Shown: positions 7,157 through 15,810, numbered from the stretch's first letter. The stretch is DNA of 32,814 nt from Bacilli bacterium (GCA_013044175.1 JABEUY010000028.1:1-32814), one strand, 5' to 3'. Numbers and translations are program-made. The notes: a model not told the origin generated them from the sequence alone.

Positions 7157-8233
7157 CTACCTCACCAAAATATCCGGAAATACAAACTGCTGCTCCCCCT
7201 CTTCGACAACAATCGTCGGCCACTTTACAGGAGCTGTTAGATTAACATTGCCTTGCGCTTCGATCAGATACGTATCCTCTGCTTTTACACCTTGAATGGT
7301 AGGATTCCAGGCAACTACCATACCCGCTTGTAATCGTAGCGACGTATCGGCTACCGCTTTTTTCTCCCGCGAAAGATATCCCGCGAGACCACCTTGATGA
7401 TGTTGTTTCCATTCTTGCGGATACCCCACCTTAGCGTAAGCGGCGACACCCTCTTGAAAAGCCTCGCCCAACGTTCGCCCCACCTGACTTGCCTTTAACA
7501 ACGAAGCGTGTACACGAAGTACGGCTTCATAACGTTGCCTCCATAGATCAGGTACTTTATCAAAAAAGATCATCCGCGTCATCGAAACGGTCAATCCATG
7601 CCGTCTAGCGCCCACAGAGAGGATCGCGTACTCACCTAACTTTTGATTCGTCGGCGTACCATGACGGTAACAAACCGCCCTGCTTGCACTTGCGATAAGA
7701 TTCACGATCGGTTCAATGCCACGGCGCAAGCAAGCTTTTGCAACAAGTCCAGCGACCTCATTTTCAGTTTGCCCTGACCGTAACTGCGGACAAACTTCTT
7801 CGATAGCCAGCGCAGTTTCTTGTCCAAGCGTCCTCACATCTTGTAAACTTGAATCTGTAAGGACATAACGCAGCGTTGCGATTTCTTCCTTGACAGCCGA
7901 TTCCTCAACAATATTTCGTCGAGCGAGCCATCGTGTTTTTGTTCCATTGCGAAGCGACTCATCATACCAAGGATAGATAATCAATCGATCACCGACGAGA
8001 TGTTCTTCACGTTGTAGGCGCTCAACTTCGATCGAATTAACGAGGACTTCAACGCTATCTTCGGTGACCAATACCTCGATACAAGCAATATGCGTTGCGA
8101 TGCTGATATGATAATGACCTTGAAATAACCAATTCACCGAAGCTTCCTCAACTAAAATGACGCCATGCAAAGATCGTTCCGAAAGCAACCGACGAATCGC
8201 TTCGATACGCTTCGTAAACTCATGATCATTCAT
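7157..8233 (-). CDS. M24 (pita-bread) family protein lacking most metal ligands, last gene of the uronate operon
   Basis: A 358-residue protein with the two-domain layout of aminopeptidase P/creatinase-type M24 proteins: an N-terminal domain of about 130 residues, then the pita-bread fold. By comparison with the E. coli PepP pattern, four of five metal ligands are replaced. The two Asp positions are Ser206 (AILSVGA) and Ser217 (VSMTRM), the His is Gly282, and the first Glu is Asn310 (AWNPT). Only Glu319 (KAEDT) remains. His278 and His279 persist near the usual active-site loop. A dinuclear metallopeptidase activity is therefore unlikely. Creatinase shows that this fold can work without metal, so a hydrolase or binding role on a small metabolite is possible. 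It starts one base after the IolB-like stop, so it belongs to the operon. Residue assignments are by eye. Confidence 0.7.
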   Translation of the reverse strand: MNDHEFTKRIEAIRRLLSERSLHGVILVEEASVNWLFQGHYHISIATHIACIEVLVTEDSVEVLVNSIEVERLQREEHLVGDRLIIYPWYDESLRNGTKTRWLARRNIVEESAVKEEIATLRYVLTDSSLQDVRTLGQETALAIEEVCPQLRSGQTENEVAGLVAKACLRRGIEPIVNLIASASRAVCYRHGTPTNQKLGEYAILSVGARRHGLTVSMTRMIFFDKVPDLWRQRYEAVLRVHASLLKASQVGRTLGEAFQEGVAAYAKVGYPQEWKQHHQGGLAGYLSREKKAVADTSLRLQAGMVVAWNPTIQGVKAEDTYLIEAQGNVNLTAPVKWPTIVVEEGEQQFVFPDILVR

Positions 8234-8234
8234 C

Positions 8235-9023
8235 TTACGCTTTTACCCATTGGTGACTCGGATCGTCATGAGGAATCATCACGCGATCCTGAGACCCTGC
8301 CATCATCCATAAGTAGTAAAGCTGATACCCTCCCGCAGCACACACGGGATGATACCCTTTATCAATCAAAAAAGTGTCACCATGCTGAACACGAAACGCT
8401 TGATCTACCGACCCATCCAACGTATATTGCGCCTGCAAACCGAATCCTTCTTTTGGATTGAGCTGGTAATAATAAATTTCTTCCATTTGTGCTTCAACCT
8501 GCGGAATATAATCGTCGTGTTTATGGGGCGGAAAACTCGACCATTTCCCCGCTGCATTGAACGTTTCGCCAACGATGATACGGTGCACTTTTCCTTGCGC
8601 ATTTTTCACGATGATATCATGCACTTCACGTTGCCATGCCTCTTTACCGACCACTCGGGATTCCACATCGTCCGGACCGACCATAAAGGGGGCAAATACT
8701 TCTTGAGAAGGTGTCCCGCACACCGCAATTCGAGTTGTTGTCATGACTCGTACTTGATAATTAGTCTTTGCCGGTACGTAGACTGCTGTCGCTTTTCCGG
8801 CAAAAACATGCTCCCTGGATCCTGAAAAAACTTGCTGATTTACCGTGACTTGCATCGTCCCCTCAAGCAAAACCAGCACTTTCTCCTCATCTCCGGTTTG
8901 TCCTTCATACCTTTCATCGGCGCCAAGATGCAATAAAGCAAACGTTAGTAAATTGAGTTTTCCATTATCCTTGCCCACAATTTCTTGATAGCCTTTTACT
9001 TCTTTATTTCGAATGACCGTCAT
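8235..9023 (-). CDS. IolB/KduI-type cupin isomerase (5-deoxy-glucuronate isomerase-like)
   Basis: A 262-residue bicupin of the KduI/IolB family (265 if GTG at 9032 is the start). The C-terminal cupin holds the metal-site pattern: GKWSSFPPHKHDD, then EEIYYYQ and the DKGYHPVCAAGGY strand, supplying the His-His-Glu-His set. Family enzymes ring-open and isomerise sugar acids: IolB converts 5-deoxy-glucuronate in inositol breakdown, and KduI converts 5-keto-4-deoxyuronate in pectin breakdown. The sequence looks closer to IolB, yet no other iol gene is here. In this operon an aldose-to-ketose uronate isomerase (UxaC) is missing, and this protein is the best candidate to fill that step. ATG at 9023 follows the weak AAGAG by about 8 bases; GTG at 9032 has an even weaker site. 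Confidence 0.85.
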   Translation of the reverse strand: MTVIRNKEVKGYQEIVGKDNGKLNLLTFALLHLGADERYEGQTGDEEKVLVLLEGTMQVTVNQQVFSGSREHVFAGKATAVYVPAKTNYQVRVMTTTRIAVCGTPSQEVFAPFMVGPDDVESRVVGKEAWQREVHDIIVKNAQGKVHRIIVGETFNAAGKWSSFPPHKHDDYIPQVEAQMEEIYYYQLNPKEGFGLQAQYTLDGSVDQAFRVQHGDTFLIDKGYHPVCAAGGYQLYYLWMMAGSQDRVMIPHDDPSHQWVKA

Positions 9024-9038
9024 GGCAAACACTCTTTT

Positions 9039-10523
9039 CTATTCGTATTGTTGAATCGTTGCTACGACACCGTAACGTCGAAGTTGTTCAAGATCAAACG
9101 TGACGTGATCAACAAAACCCGGGATTTGACTTAAGTCTTCACCCCAAAAAGCAAGATCGGAACAAATGGCCTGCACACTCCTGCGTAATCCTTCTTGATG
9201 CTCAAGCTCCCAAGCCTCTTTAAGACGATCTTGCTTGCCGACGTCATCACGCCAAACCCAAGATCGCGTAGCTTGCGTTGCTGGATGGGTAAAAAGAAGT
9301 TGACCAGCAAAGGCCAACATAAGATGCGCAGGTAAACGGTTTTGTAATTGGTAATACGACAAAATCGAAGGCAATACGCGTTCGCGTAATTTGGCAAGCA
9401 TATTTAATTGCAAGGAAGCGATCGCATGATGCAGCAAGGGATTCGTAAAGCGTTCGATCACATCGTTCGTAAAGTTCACAACATCAGATTGAGCGAGCGT
9501 CGAATTTTGTAATGATACATGCACCTCCTGCTCCAAAAGATGTTTTATAAAAGTTCCAATCACAGGATGCTGTATCGCTTCACGCACCGTCTCAAGCCCC
9601 GCAAGGGTTGCCAAACCAGCAAGCGACGTGTGCGCACCATTTAAGATGCGAACTTTAATCCGGCGAAAAGGGGTAACATCCGCCACGTAACGAACACGTA
9701 ATCCAAGTTGTGAAAACGGTAATTTGGCTGCGATTTGGTCATCCCCCTCAATGACCCAGAGATAAAACGGTTCACGCAAGATACCATTTTTGTCCTCATA
9801 CGTTACCGACGATGGCAAATCTGCTGAACCTGGTGACTGAAAAGCGGTAACAATGCTATCAACTAGCGTATTGTAAAAATGATTAGCTTCCTTTATATAA
9901 AAAATAAAACCGTCAGGAAGGTGCCAATCTTGCGCATGACGCAAGACGATCTCACGCAATTGATCACCATTTTGTTCAATTAGCTCGCAAGGAATAATCA
10001 TCATTCCCGTCTGCGGATCACCATCAAACGCCTGATAACGAGCATAAAGATAGGCGGTCACTTTTGCCGGAAATGAAGCCGGACAACGATGCGGATCATA
10101 CGGTTCCGTTTCATAGGCAATACCAGCTTCTGTCGTGTTCGATAGGATTATGTCGATCGTTCGATTTTCAGCACAGCGAAGAATCTCCTGCCAATTTTCA
10201 TACGGATCGATAGCCCTAGCGATCGATTGAACGATTTCCGCTTGATCGATCACTTGTGCATTCTCATTTCCACGCAACCAGACCGTGTAAAGACCGTCTT
10301 GGTCATTGATTTCTTTAATCTTTTTGGCTCCTGACGCAAGTGGCGTGACAACAACCACACTACCGCCAAAAAGTCCACCTTGATTCAATCGGTGAAACAG
10401 CCAATCGACAAAACCTCGCATAAAATTACCCTCGCCAAACTGAATCACTCGCTCAGGATGAAGGGGCAACCATTCGTTTTTACGATGTTCTTCCAACCAA
10501 GCACGCGTCAATAAAGAAGCCAT
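9039..10523 (-). CDS. uxaB: tagaturonate reductase (altronate oxidoreductase)
   Basis: A 494-residue NAD-dependent dehydrogenase of the mannitol/altronate dehydrogenase family; the length matches UxaB (EC 1.1.1.58). The N-terminus carries the family motif VIQFGEGNFMRGFVDW, followed by VVVVTPLASG and DGLYTVWLRG. The C-terminal half has KVRILNGAHTSLAG with the conserved Lys and His. It reduces D-tagaturonate to D-altronate, the second step of galacturonate breakdown. Fructuronate reductase (UxuB) is a relative, but pairing with an altronate dehydratase favours UxaB. ATG at 10523 is preceded by AAAGGTG. It lies 30 bases after uxaA and 15 before the IolB-like ATG, in the six-gene operon. Confidence 0.9.
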   Translation of the reverse strand: MASLLTRAWLEEHRKNEWLPLHPERVIQFGEGNFMRGFVDWLFHRLNQGGLFGGSVVVVTPLASGAKKIKEINDQDGLYTVWLRGNENAQVIDQAEIVQSIARAIDPYENWQEILRCAENRTIDIILSNTTEAGIAYETEPYDPHRCPASFPAKVTAYLYARYQAFDGDPQTGMMIIPCELIEQNGDQLREIVLRHAQDWHLPDGFIFYIKEANHFYNTLVDSIVTAFQSPGSADLPSSVTYEDKNGILREPFYLWVIEGDDQIAAKLPFSQLGLRVRYVADVTPFRRIKVRILNGAHTSLAGLATLAGLETVREAIQHPVIGTFIKHLLEQEVHVSLQNSTLAQSDVVNFTNDVIERFTNPLLHHAIASLQLNMLAKLRERVLPSILSYYQLQNRLPAHLMLAFAGQLLFTHPATQATRSWVWRDDVGKQDRLKEAWELEHQEGLRRSVQAICSDLAFWGEDLSQIPGFVDHVTFDLEQLRRYGVVATIQQYE

Positions 10524-10553
10524 TTCTTCACACCTTTCTGTTCCGGAAAATCA

Positions 10554-12059
10554 CTACAGCGTCACACCATCTTTAAAAATTGCGATTTCTCGAAATGCAT
10601 TTTGCTCATTTTTCGTCATCGTCTTTCCAGAAGCCACATCAATGATCTGCCGATAGAGTTCTGCAGCAAGATCATACTGTGTACTACCCGTCAAAAGACG
10701 TCCGGCATCAAAATCGATCCAATGCGGTTTTTGGCTAGCCAGTGTCGAGTTCGTTGCAATTTTTAGCGTAGGTACGGCACCGCCAAGTGGCGTGCCACGA
10801 CCGGTTGAGAACAATACGATATGCGCACCGGCATCGATGAGCGCTGTTACGGATACCATGTCATTACCTGGTGCTTCAACCAGATTTAATCCAGCATTTA
10901 CCGAGACATCCCCGTAGGCAAGGACATCTTGCACCGTACTGTGACCGCCTTTTTGCGTACAACCGAGTGACTTCTCTTCAAGCGTCGTGATGCCACCCTC
11001 TTTATTACCAGGACTCGGATTTTCATAGATCACCTGGTTATGACGCGTATAGTAGTCCTTAAATGAATTGATCAAATGAACAATTTTATGAAAAACTTCT
11101 TCATTTTTTGCACGATCCATCAAAATCGTTTCAGCCCCAAACATTTCTGGCACTTCTGTTAACAGCGAGGTCGCCCCATTGGCAACCAAAAGATCAGAGA
11201 CCGCACCGATCAAAGGATTAGCCGTAATGCCCGAGAAACCATCTGAACCGCCACATTTCAAACCGACTTTGAGTTTAGCAACCGAAACAGTCTGACGACG
11301 ATCCTGCCTAGCCTGCTCGACGAGTTGTTCAATTTTCGCCATGCCTTCTTCCCATTCATCTTGCACACTTTGTACTTGCAAAAAGAGAATGCGTTGTTGG
11401 TCGTATTGACCCAGATGCGGTAAAAAATCTTGGATACGATTATTTTCGCAACCTAACCCGAGAACGAGCACACCGGCTGCATTAGGATGACTTACAAGAC
11501 CTGCCAACGCTTTTTGCGTATACAAAAGATCGCCACCAAGTTGCGAACATCCATAAGGATGCGCGAAATGATACACGCCATCGACACCTTGACCGGCAAA
11601 CCGAGCATGCGCAGCGGCAGCAAGGCGCTCTGCGACTTTATTGATGCACCCCACCGTGTTGATGATCCAAATCTCATTACGAATTCCGACCTCACCATGG
11701 GTACGGACGTACCCTTCAAAAAACTGAGGTAGTGTTTCGTCCGCATTGTTTTTTTCCGACAATGCGACAGGTTGATACGTATAATCCAATTTCCCACTAA
11801 GATTGGTTACCAAATTATGCGCATGAACATGACCACCTTCCGGCACATCGCTGATCAAATGACCAATCGGTGCCCCATACTTCATCACGTGGTCGCCAAC
11901 CGTTAAATGACACAACGCCATTTTGTGACCTTTCGGTATTTTTTCCTTAGCAACAATCGACCTTTCATTCAAGACAAACGCTTCGCCAGGTTCGACATCA
12001 CGCAGTGCGACAGAAACATGATCATGAGCATGTATCTGTAAAAATGCGGATTCAGCCAT
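10554..12059 (-). CDS. uxaA: altronate dehydratase
   Basis: A 501-residue fused altronate dehydratase (EC 4.2.1.7). An N-terminal SAF domain of about 100 residues (VSVALRDVEPGEAF, GDHVMKYGAPIGH) is joined to the catalytic UxaA/GarD domain. That domain shows NEIWIINTVGCINK, HPYGCSQLGGD, LGLGCENNRI, GLKCGGSDGFSGITANP and VLFSTGRGTPLGGAVP. The enzyme removes water from D-altronate to give 2-keto-3-deoxygluconate in the cytoplasm. Full length suggests it is intact. The ATG at 12059 lies 4 bases after the eda stop, so translation is probably coupled. Confidence 0.92.
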   Translation of the reverse strand: MAESAFLQIHAHDHVSVALRDVEPGEAFVLNERSIVAKEKIPKGHKMALCHLTVGDHVMKYGAPIGHLISDVPEGGHVHAHNLVTNLSGKLDYTYQPVALSEKNNADETLPQFFEGYVRTHGEVGIRNEIWIINTVGCINKVAERLAAAAHARFAGQGVDGVYHFAHPYGCSQLGGDLLYTQKALAGLVSHPNAAGVLVLGLGCENNRIQDFLPHLGQYDQQRILFLQVQSVQDEWEEGMAKIEQLVEQARQDRRQTVSVAKLKVGLKCGGSDGFSGITANPLIGAVSDLLVANGATSLLTEVPEMFGAETILMDRAKNEEVFHKIVHLINSFKDYYTRHNQVIYENPSPGNKEGGITTLEEKSLGCTQKGGHSTVQDVLAYGDVSVNAGLNLVEAPGNDMVSVTALIDAGAHIVLFSTGRGTPLGGAVPTLKIATNSTLASQKPHWIDFDAGRLLTGSTQYDLAAELYRQIIDVASGKTMTKNEQNAFREIAIFKDGVTL

Positions 12060-12063
12060 CTTG

Positions 12064-12696
12064 TTATCTCACCTTTCTCACAAAATTTTCGGCTCGTAGG
12101 GTGATCGCAGCATAATCCTTGCTTTCAATCTCCTGTTTTGGTGTTAAAAAACTTCCCGCGCCAACGACAGATACCCCCGCTTGAAAGAAGGACAACACGT
12201 TATTTTCATCGATACCACCGGTTGCCATGATGGGAAATCCAGCAAATGGACCGAGAATATTTTGGACAAAGGTAGTCCCTACAGTACTTGCCGGAAAGAT
12301 CTTCACCATAGAAACACCGAGTTTTCGCGCTTGTTGCAACTCACTTGGCGTCATGATACCCGGCACGATCGTTACACCCGCCTCATTAGCCTGCCGAATC
12401 AATTCAGGGTCAAGGTGCGGACAAACGATAAATGAAGAGCCGGCATGGATAGCATCGATCAATCGATCTGGCGTGAAAACCGTTCCGGCACCGATCAATA
12501 CCTCGTTACCCAAGGCAAGACGCAAACGTTCAATCTGTTTTTTCCCGTCATCGCCCTCCATCGTCACCTCAAGCGCCCGGATGCCACCCTTGACAAGCGC
12601 TTCTCCGATCGCTTCGATTTTTGCTAATGGCAATCGGCGCAAAACTGCGACGATTTTTTCTTGTTGTAATCGCACAATCACATTCGTTTCCATCAT
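12064..12696 (-). CDS. eda: KDPG/KHG aldolase
   Basis: A 210-residue class I aldolase (EC 4.1.2.14). The Schiff-base lysine is Lys132 in MVKIFPAST, the catalytic Glu43 lies in RALEVTMEG, and GAGTVF and ATGGIDENN form the phosphate-binding barrel loops. It splits 2-keto-3-deoxy-6-phosphogluconate to pyruvate and glyceraldehyde-3-phosphate, the last step of the pathway. The ATG at 12696 overlaps the kdgK stop by 4 bases (ATGA), which indicates coupled translation. A second ATG at 12693 is also possible. Confidence 0.93.
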   Translation of the reverse strand: MMETNVIVRLQQEKIVAVLRRLPLAKIEAIGEALVKGGIRALEVTMEGDDGKKQIERLRLALGNEVLIGAGTVFTPDRLIDAIHAGSSFIVCPHLDPELIRQANEAGVTIVPGIMTPSELQQARKLGVSMVKIFPASTVGTTFVQNILGPFAGFPIMATGGIDENNVLSFFQAGVSVVGAGSFLTPKQEIESKDYAAITLRAENFVRKVR

Positions 12697-13697
12697 CGCG
12701 TCACTTCACTTTCCCCAGCTAGGTAACGATCGACCGTTTCGGCATCTGGATAACCACTGGCATCACCAAGGCTCGTCACAGCATAAGCTCCGAGGATCGA
12801 GCCCCGTTTAAGCGCTGCGTCAACAGAATCTCCCCGCAGTAACCCCGCGATAAATCCAGCATTAAATCCATCACCAGCGCCGACCGTGTCGACCACTTGA
12901 TCGACGGGGATAATCGGACAATCGATCTCTTCGCCTTGAAGACAAGCGGTAGAACCCTGAGCGCCTTTTTTTACTACAATTCCATGTCCTTGAAAGCCAA
13001 GTTCACGTAGCAACAATTCCAATTTCTGCGGGTTCACCATTTGAAAAAGAAAATCCGCCTCTTCATCACCAAGAAAAAGCCAATCAACATAGCCAATCAC
13101 TTCGCGAAGATTTTGCAACCAAGCCTCATGATCGCCCATTTTTCGGCGTACATTGATATCAAAAGAAATCGGGATACCGTTTTCATGTGCCATCCCTAAA
13201 ATCCGATCTGTTTCTTGGCGAGCTTTTGCACTAACCATTCGCAAAATTCCTGTCGTATGAACCCATTGATAACAGTCTGTTAACAGGTCGTTCACACAAG
13301 CATCTGCACGCCAATCACCAACTGCCATCGGTGAAAGCGTACGATAAGAAAGAACAACAGGGTCTTTTTGCAGGGGATTACGCTTCTTAAAAAGCACGCC
13401 AGTCTGACGAGTTGGCACCACATCAACATGCTTTACCTCCACCATCTCAGCACGTAGCTCACGCAAGATAAATTCGCCAAACAAATCATCGCCGACCGCA
13501 CCCGCAAAAGTGACAGGAACCCCCATTCTACCTAGCGCAATCGCTGTGTTAAGTTCCGCCCCTGCAAGATCGAGCAAAAAGCGACGATCAAGACTGAGAC
13601 GTTCTAGGCTACCATGACTACAAACAACAAGCGGTTCCCCAAATGTTAGTACTCGCTTTCGCTTTTCCTGTGCCCCGAACACTTCGATTGCTTGCAT
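12693..13697 (-). CDS. kdgK: 2-keto-3-deoxygluconate kinase, first gene of the uronate operon
   Basis: A PfkB-family sugar kinase (EC 2.7.1.45) of about 334 residues. Motifs in order: VLTFGEPLVV at the start, AGAELNTAIALGRMG (PfkB signature 1 region), GVLFKKRNP, FDINVRRKMG, and DTVGAGDGFNAGF, which contains the catalytic Asp (PfkB signature 2). It phosphorylates KDG to KDPG in the cytoplasm. ATG at 13697 has AAGGTG about 5-8 bases upstream and is preferred over the in-frame ATG at 13721, which lacks a ribosome site. The promoter and operator at 13739-13782 lie just upstream, giving a leader of about 50 bases. Transcription probably continues through eda, uxaA, uxaB, the IolB-like gene and the M24-like gene. 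Confidence 0.9.
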   Translation of the reverse strand: MQAIEVFGAQEKRKRVLTFGEPLVVCSHGSLERLSLDRRFLLDLAGAELNTAIALGRMGVPVTFAGAVGDDLFGEFILRELRAEMVEVKHVDVVPTRQTGVLFKKRNPLQKDPVVLSYRTLSPMAVGDWRADACVNDLLTDCYQWVHTTGILRMVSAKARQETDRILGMAHENGIPISFDINVRRKMGDHEAWLQNLREVIGYVDWLFLGDEEADFLFQMVNPQKLELLLRELGFQGHGIVVKKGAQGSTACLQGEEIDCPIIPVDQVVDTVGAGDGFNAGFIAGLLRGDSVDAALKRGSILGAYAVTSLGDASGYPDAETVDRYLAGESEVTR

Positions 13698-13738
13698 ACC
13701 TGCACCTTTTTCTTTTAACATAAATATCGTTTTATTTC

Positions 13739-13751
13739 TGTTAAATTAACA
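13739..13751. promoter_or_regulatory. operator TGTTA-N3-TAACA at the kdgK promoter
   Basis: TGTTAAATTAACA is a perfect palindrome whose arms match the site at 5914-5926. It lies 3 bases downstream of the -10 box and covers the expected transcription start, a position suited to repression by the LacI-type protein. Confidence 0.65.
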
Positions 13752-13753
13752 TT

Positions 13754-13782
13754 ATTATAAGACGAAATATGTGATAATTCAA
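13754..13782 (-). promoter_or_regulatory. promoter of the uronate operon
   Basis: On the minus strand TTGAAT (13777-13782) is separated by 17 bases from a perfect TATAAT (13754-13759). The operator follows directly. Confidence 0.75.
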
Positions 13783-13785
13783 CAT

Positions 13786-13815
13786 AAAAAAAACGCGCAA
13801 ACCTTCGCGCGTTTT
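13786..13815 (-). terminator. terminator of the histidine kinase/DUF1345 operon
   Basis: A 9-pair stem AAAACGCGC/GCGCGTTTT (13790-13798 with 13807-13815, 8-base loop) is followed on the minus strand by a run of eight T residues. It insulates the uronate operon promoter immediately downstream. Confidence 0.8.
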
Positions 13816-13841
13816 GTAAATGCATGGTGATAAAACGAACA

Positions 13842-14540
13842 TTAAGCGATATTGATTGCCCTCGCCGCAAGTACAGCGATAATCACAAGTGAAAGTGAAG
13901 ATTGAGCCATCATCAAGCTTTTAATGCGTCTTGATAAAGCCAAAGTATCTGTAGGGCTAAATGCAGTACTCGTATTAAACGCGAGAAATAGATAATCGGA
14001 AAATGTCGGCAGCCAATTCTCCCAACCTGTTGTCGGTGAAGCCATTTGAACGAATAAAAGATCAGGACGATCCGATATTTTTGCGTGACGACGAATCGGC
14101 CCCCCACGGTCGATCTCAAAATACCAGATAGCAAAAGTCAAGATATTGGCAGACCACAAAAGAGCTGCATCAATCAATAATTGCGTCGCATTTTCAGTAT
14201 GGCGGAATAAGGCAATGATCAACAAGACCACGCTCGATACTATGGCGATCGTTAGCACGGCAGTAATCAGTAATCCTAAGATTCTGGTACTTCGATGTCG
14301 CGCATTGAGCACCGCATAATAGAGTGGCAGAAGCAAAACAACAGGAATCGTGATAATTAACCATTTCGGTCCAAAAAGCAGGCGATCGGAAAGCGCACTA
14401 AGAAGTATAGCGGTCAAAAGAGTAGCTACGAAGAACGATCCACGATTGACTTTTCCCTTAAACTGCGCGATTTCATGAATTTCTTCGACCAAATCTTCCT
14501 CAAAATCTTGAACAACACCTTCCCACTTCCATTTTCGCAT
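13842..14540 (-). CDS. DUF1345-like integral membrane protein
   Basis: A membrane protein of about 232 residues. A soluble acidic-basic N-terminus (about 35 residues) is followed by two helices (about 36-54 and 60-78), two more around 88-110 and 120-143, and a last one near the C-terminus. The segment WLPTFSDYLFLAFNTSTAFSPTDTLALSRR resembles the conserved pore-loop-like stretch of DUF1345 proteins, which recalls two-helix ion channels. Function is unknown; an ion-conducting role is a guess. GTG at 14543 and ATG at 14540 are both possible after AAAAGGGG. The gene follows the histidine kinase stop by a few bases, so the two form an operon and perhaps a functional pair. Confidence 0.65.
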   Translation of the reverse strand: MRKWKWEGVVQDFEEDLVEEIHEIAQFKGKVNRGSFFVATLLTAILLSALSDRLLFGPKWLIITIPVVLLLPLYYAVLNARHRSTRILGLLITAVLTIAIVSSVVLLIIALFRHTENATQLLIDAALLWSANILTFAIWYFEIDRGGPIRRHAKISDRPDLLFVQMASPTTGWENWLPTFSDYLFLAFNTSTAFSPTDTLALSRRIKSLMMAQSSLSLVIIAVLAARAINIA

Positions 14541-14544
14541 CACT

Positions 14545-15810
14545 TCATTCCCCTTTTGACGGGAAAAGGATTAGAGGAAACGTCACGGTTACGATTGTCC
14601 CTTGACCTAACTGACTTTCTATTTCAATAGAACCTCCAAAAAGATCGGTCAATCGTTTCACGACATAAAGTCCAATTCCTTGTCCACTTTTTTCTTCGTT
14701 AATTTTACCGTATTTACGAAAAAGTGAACGCATTTGCTTCTGGGTCATTCCGATTCCTTGGTCTTCAATAATAAAACAGACCTGATCGTTAACAAGATGA
14801 ATCGTAAATCGTACAGCCTCTCCTTCACGAGAGTACTTTAAGGCATTACTGATGAGATTAGAGAGAATTAACCTAAGCCCCATGGGATTGCCCATCATAA
14901 AATCGGTTAACGACAATGGACGTTCAACGATAAAATCAATATGTTGAACATGACTTTTCGTGCGCATCATATCGATGACTTGTAAAATCGGTTTTTCAAT
15001 GCAAAAAGCATCAAGCTTGATATACAATTCTTCAGCGAGCATCTCTTCCGTTTCAATAAGATGCGATAATTCCTGATCGATCGATTTTACATAATGTGAA
15101 ATTCCATAAAGTTTTTCTTTACCGCGAGGACTAATCGACGGTTCCGTCTCTAGAAGAATCGTTGCAAAGCCACTCAAAATCGTCAGTGGATTTCTGACCT
15201 CATGAGAAACAACATGGACAAAATCCAGTTTTTTCTTATATAAATCAAGCTCATTATCTGTCGACGATTGTGACGATAAACTTGGAACTTTGGAAGAATC
15301 TTGAGGAAAGAGAGGAGATACCAACAATTCATGATCGGTCATCAAATACTCGTGGGTACGCAATAAAGAAAAAACTTCCTCGCCTGATAAAGCAGCGATA
15401 CCGTGAGCATGCACAAATAGCTTAGGCACATCAATATGTCTTTTGACAGTTTCTAATCGCATCAGGTCAACTCGATCATGCAACCAAAATCGATTAGCTT
15501 TAGGGATCGAATCAGTCTCAGCAATCTCCTGATCTCCCCAAAATAAAAGATCAGAAGAACGACTATAAACATCCTGAAATATGATTTCAGATAGAAAATC
15601 ATCAGAAAATTCCGAACTTAAAATTTGAATTACGTGTTTGTATGCGCCCAAATCATCAAAGAGATAGATCTTATGTTGCATGCGTAAGCCATCGCGGAGA
15701 AAGGCAAGCAAATTCTCTAGGTAGATCTCTTCTTGGTCATACACATAGAGGATTGAGCCACCGTCGAGTACCGGCAGACCCCTCGTTAAAGGTACCATTT
15801 TCGCCGACAT
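14545..15810 (-). CDS. soluble sensor histidine kinase with N-terminal MEDS domain
   Basis: A protein of about 421 residues without membrane helices. The N-terminal third (GGSILYVYDQEEIYLENLLAF, then a long alpha/beta stretch) fits the MEDS sensory domain found in DcmR-type regulators. A linker rich in Ser follows, then the HisKA H-box VVSHEVRNPLTIL. The HATPase domain has the N-box LILSNLISNALKYS, DQGIGMT, and GQGIGLYVVKRL with the G2 region. No cognate response regulator is adjacent. ATG at 15810 has GGAG 7 bases upstream and is preferred. An upstream TTG at 15873 would add 21 residues without a clear ribosome site. It is co-transcribed with the DUF1345-like gene, and the ligand is unknown. 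Confidence 0.82.
   Translation of the reverse strand: MSAKMVPLTRGLPVLDGGSILYVYDQEEIYLENLLAFLRDGLRMQHKIYLFDDLGAYKHVIQILSSEFSDDFLSEIIFQDVYSRSSDLLFWGDQEIAETDSIPKANRFWLHDRVDLMRLETVKRHIDVPKLFVHAHGIAALSGEEVFSLLRTHEYLMTDHELLVSPLFPQDSSKVPSLSSQSSTDNELDLYKKKLDFVHVVSHEVRNPLTILSGFATILLETEPSISPRGKEKLYGISHYVKSIDQELSHLIETEEMLAEELYIKLDAFCIEKPILQVIDMMRTKSHVQHIDFIVERPLSLTDFMMGNPMGLRLILSNLISNALKYSREGEAVRFTIHLVNDQVCFIIEDQGIGMTQKQMRSLFRKYGKINEEKSGQGIGLYVVKRLTDLFGGSIEIESQLGQGTIVTVTFPLILFPSKGE

Noticed and set aside
7157-8233. Annotating the M24 protein as an active Xaa-Pro aminopeptidase
   Set aside because: Most metal ligands appear replaced; only the fold-level name is supported.
8349-8825. Long plus-strand frame antisense to the IolB-like gene
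   Set aside because: It mirrors the codon structure of the real cupin gene and lacks a ribosome site and recognisable domains.
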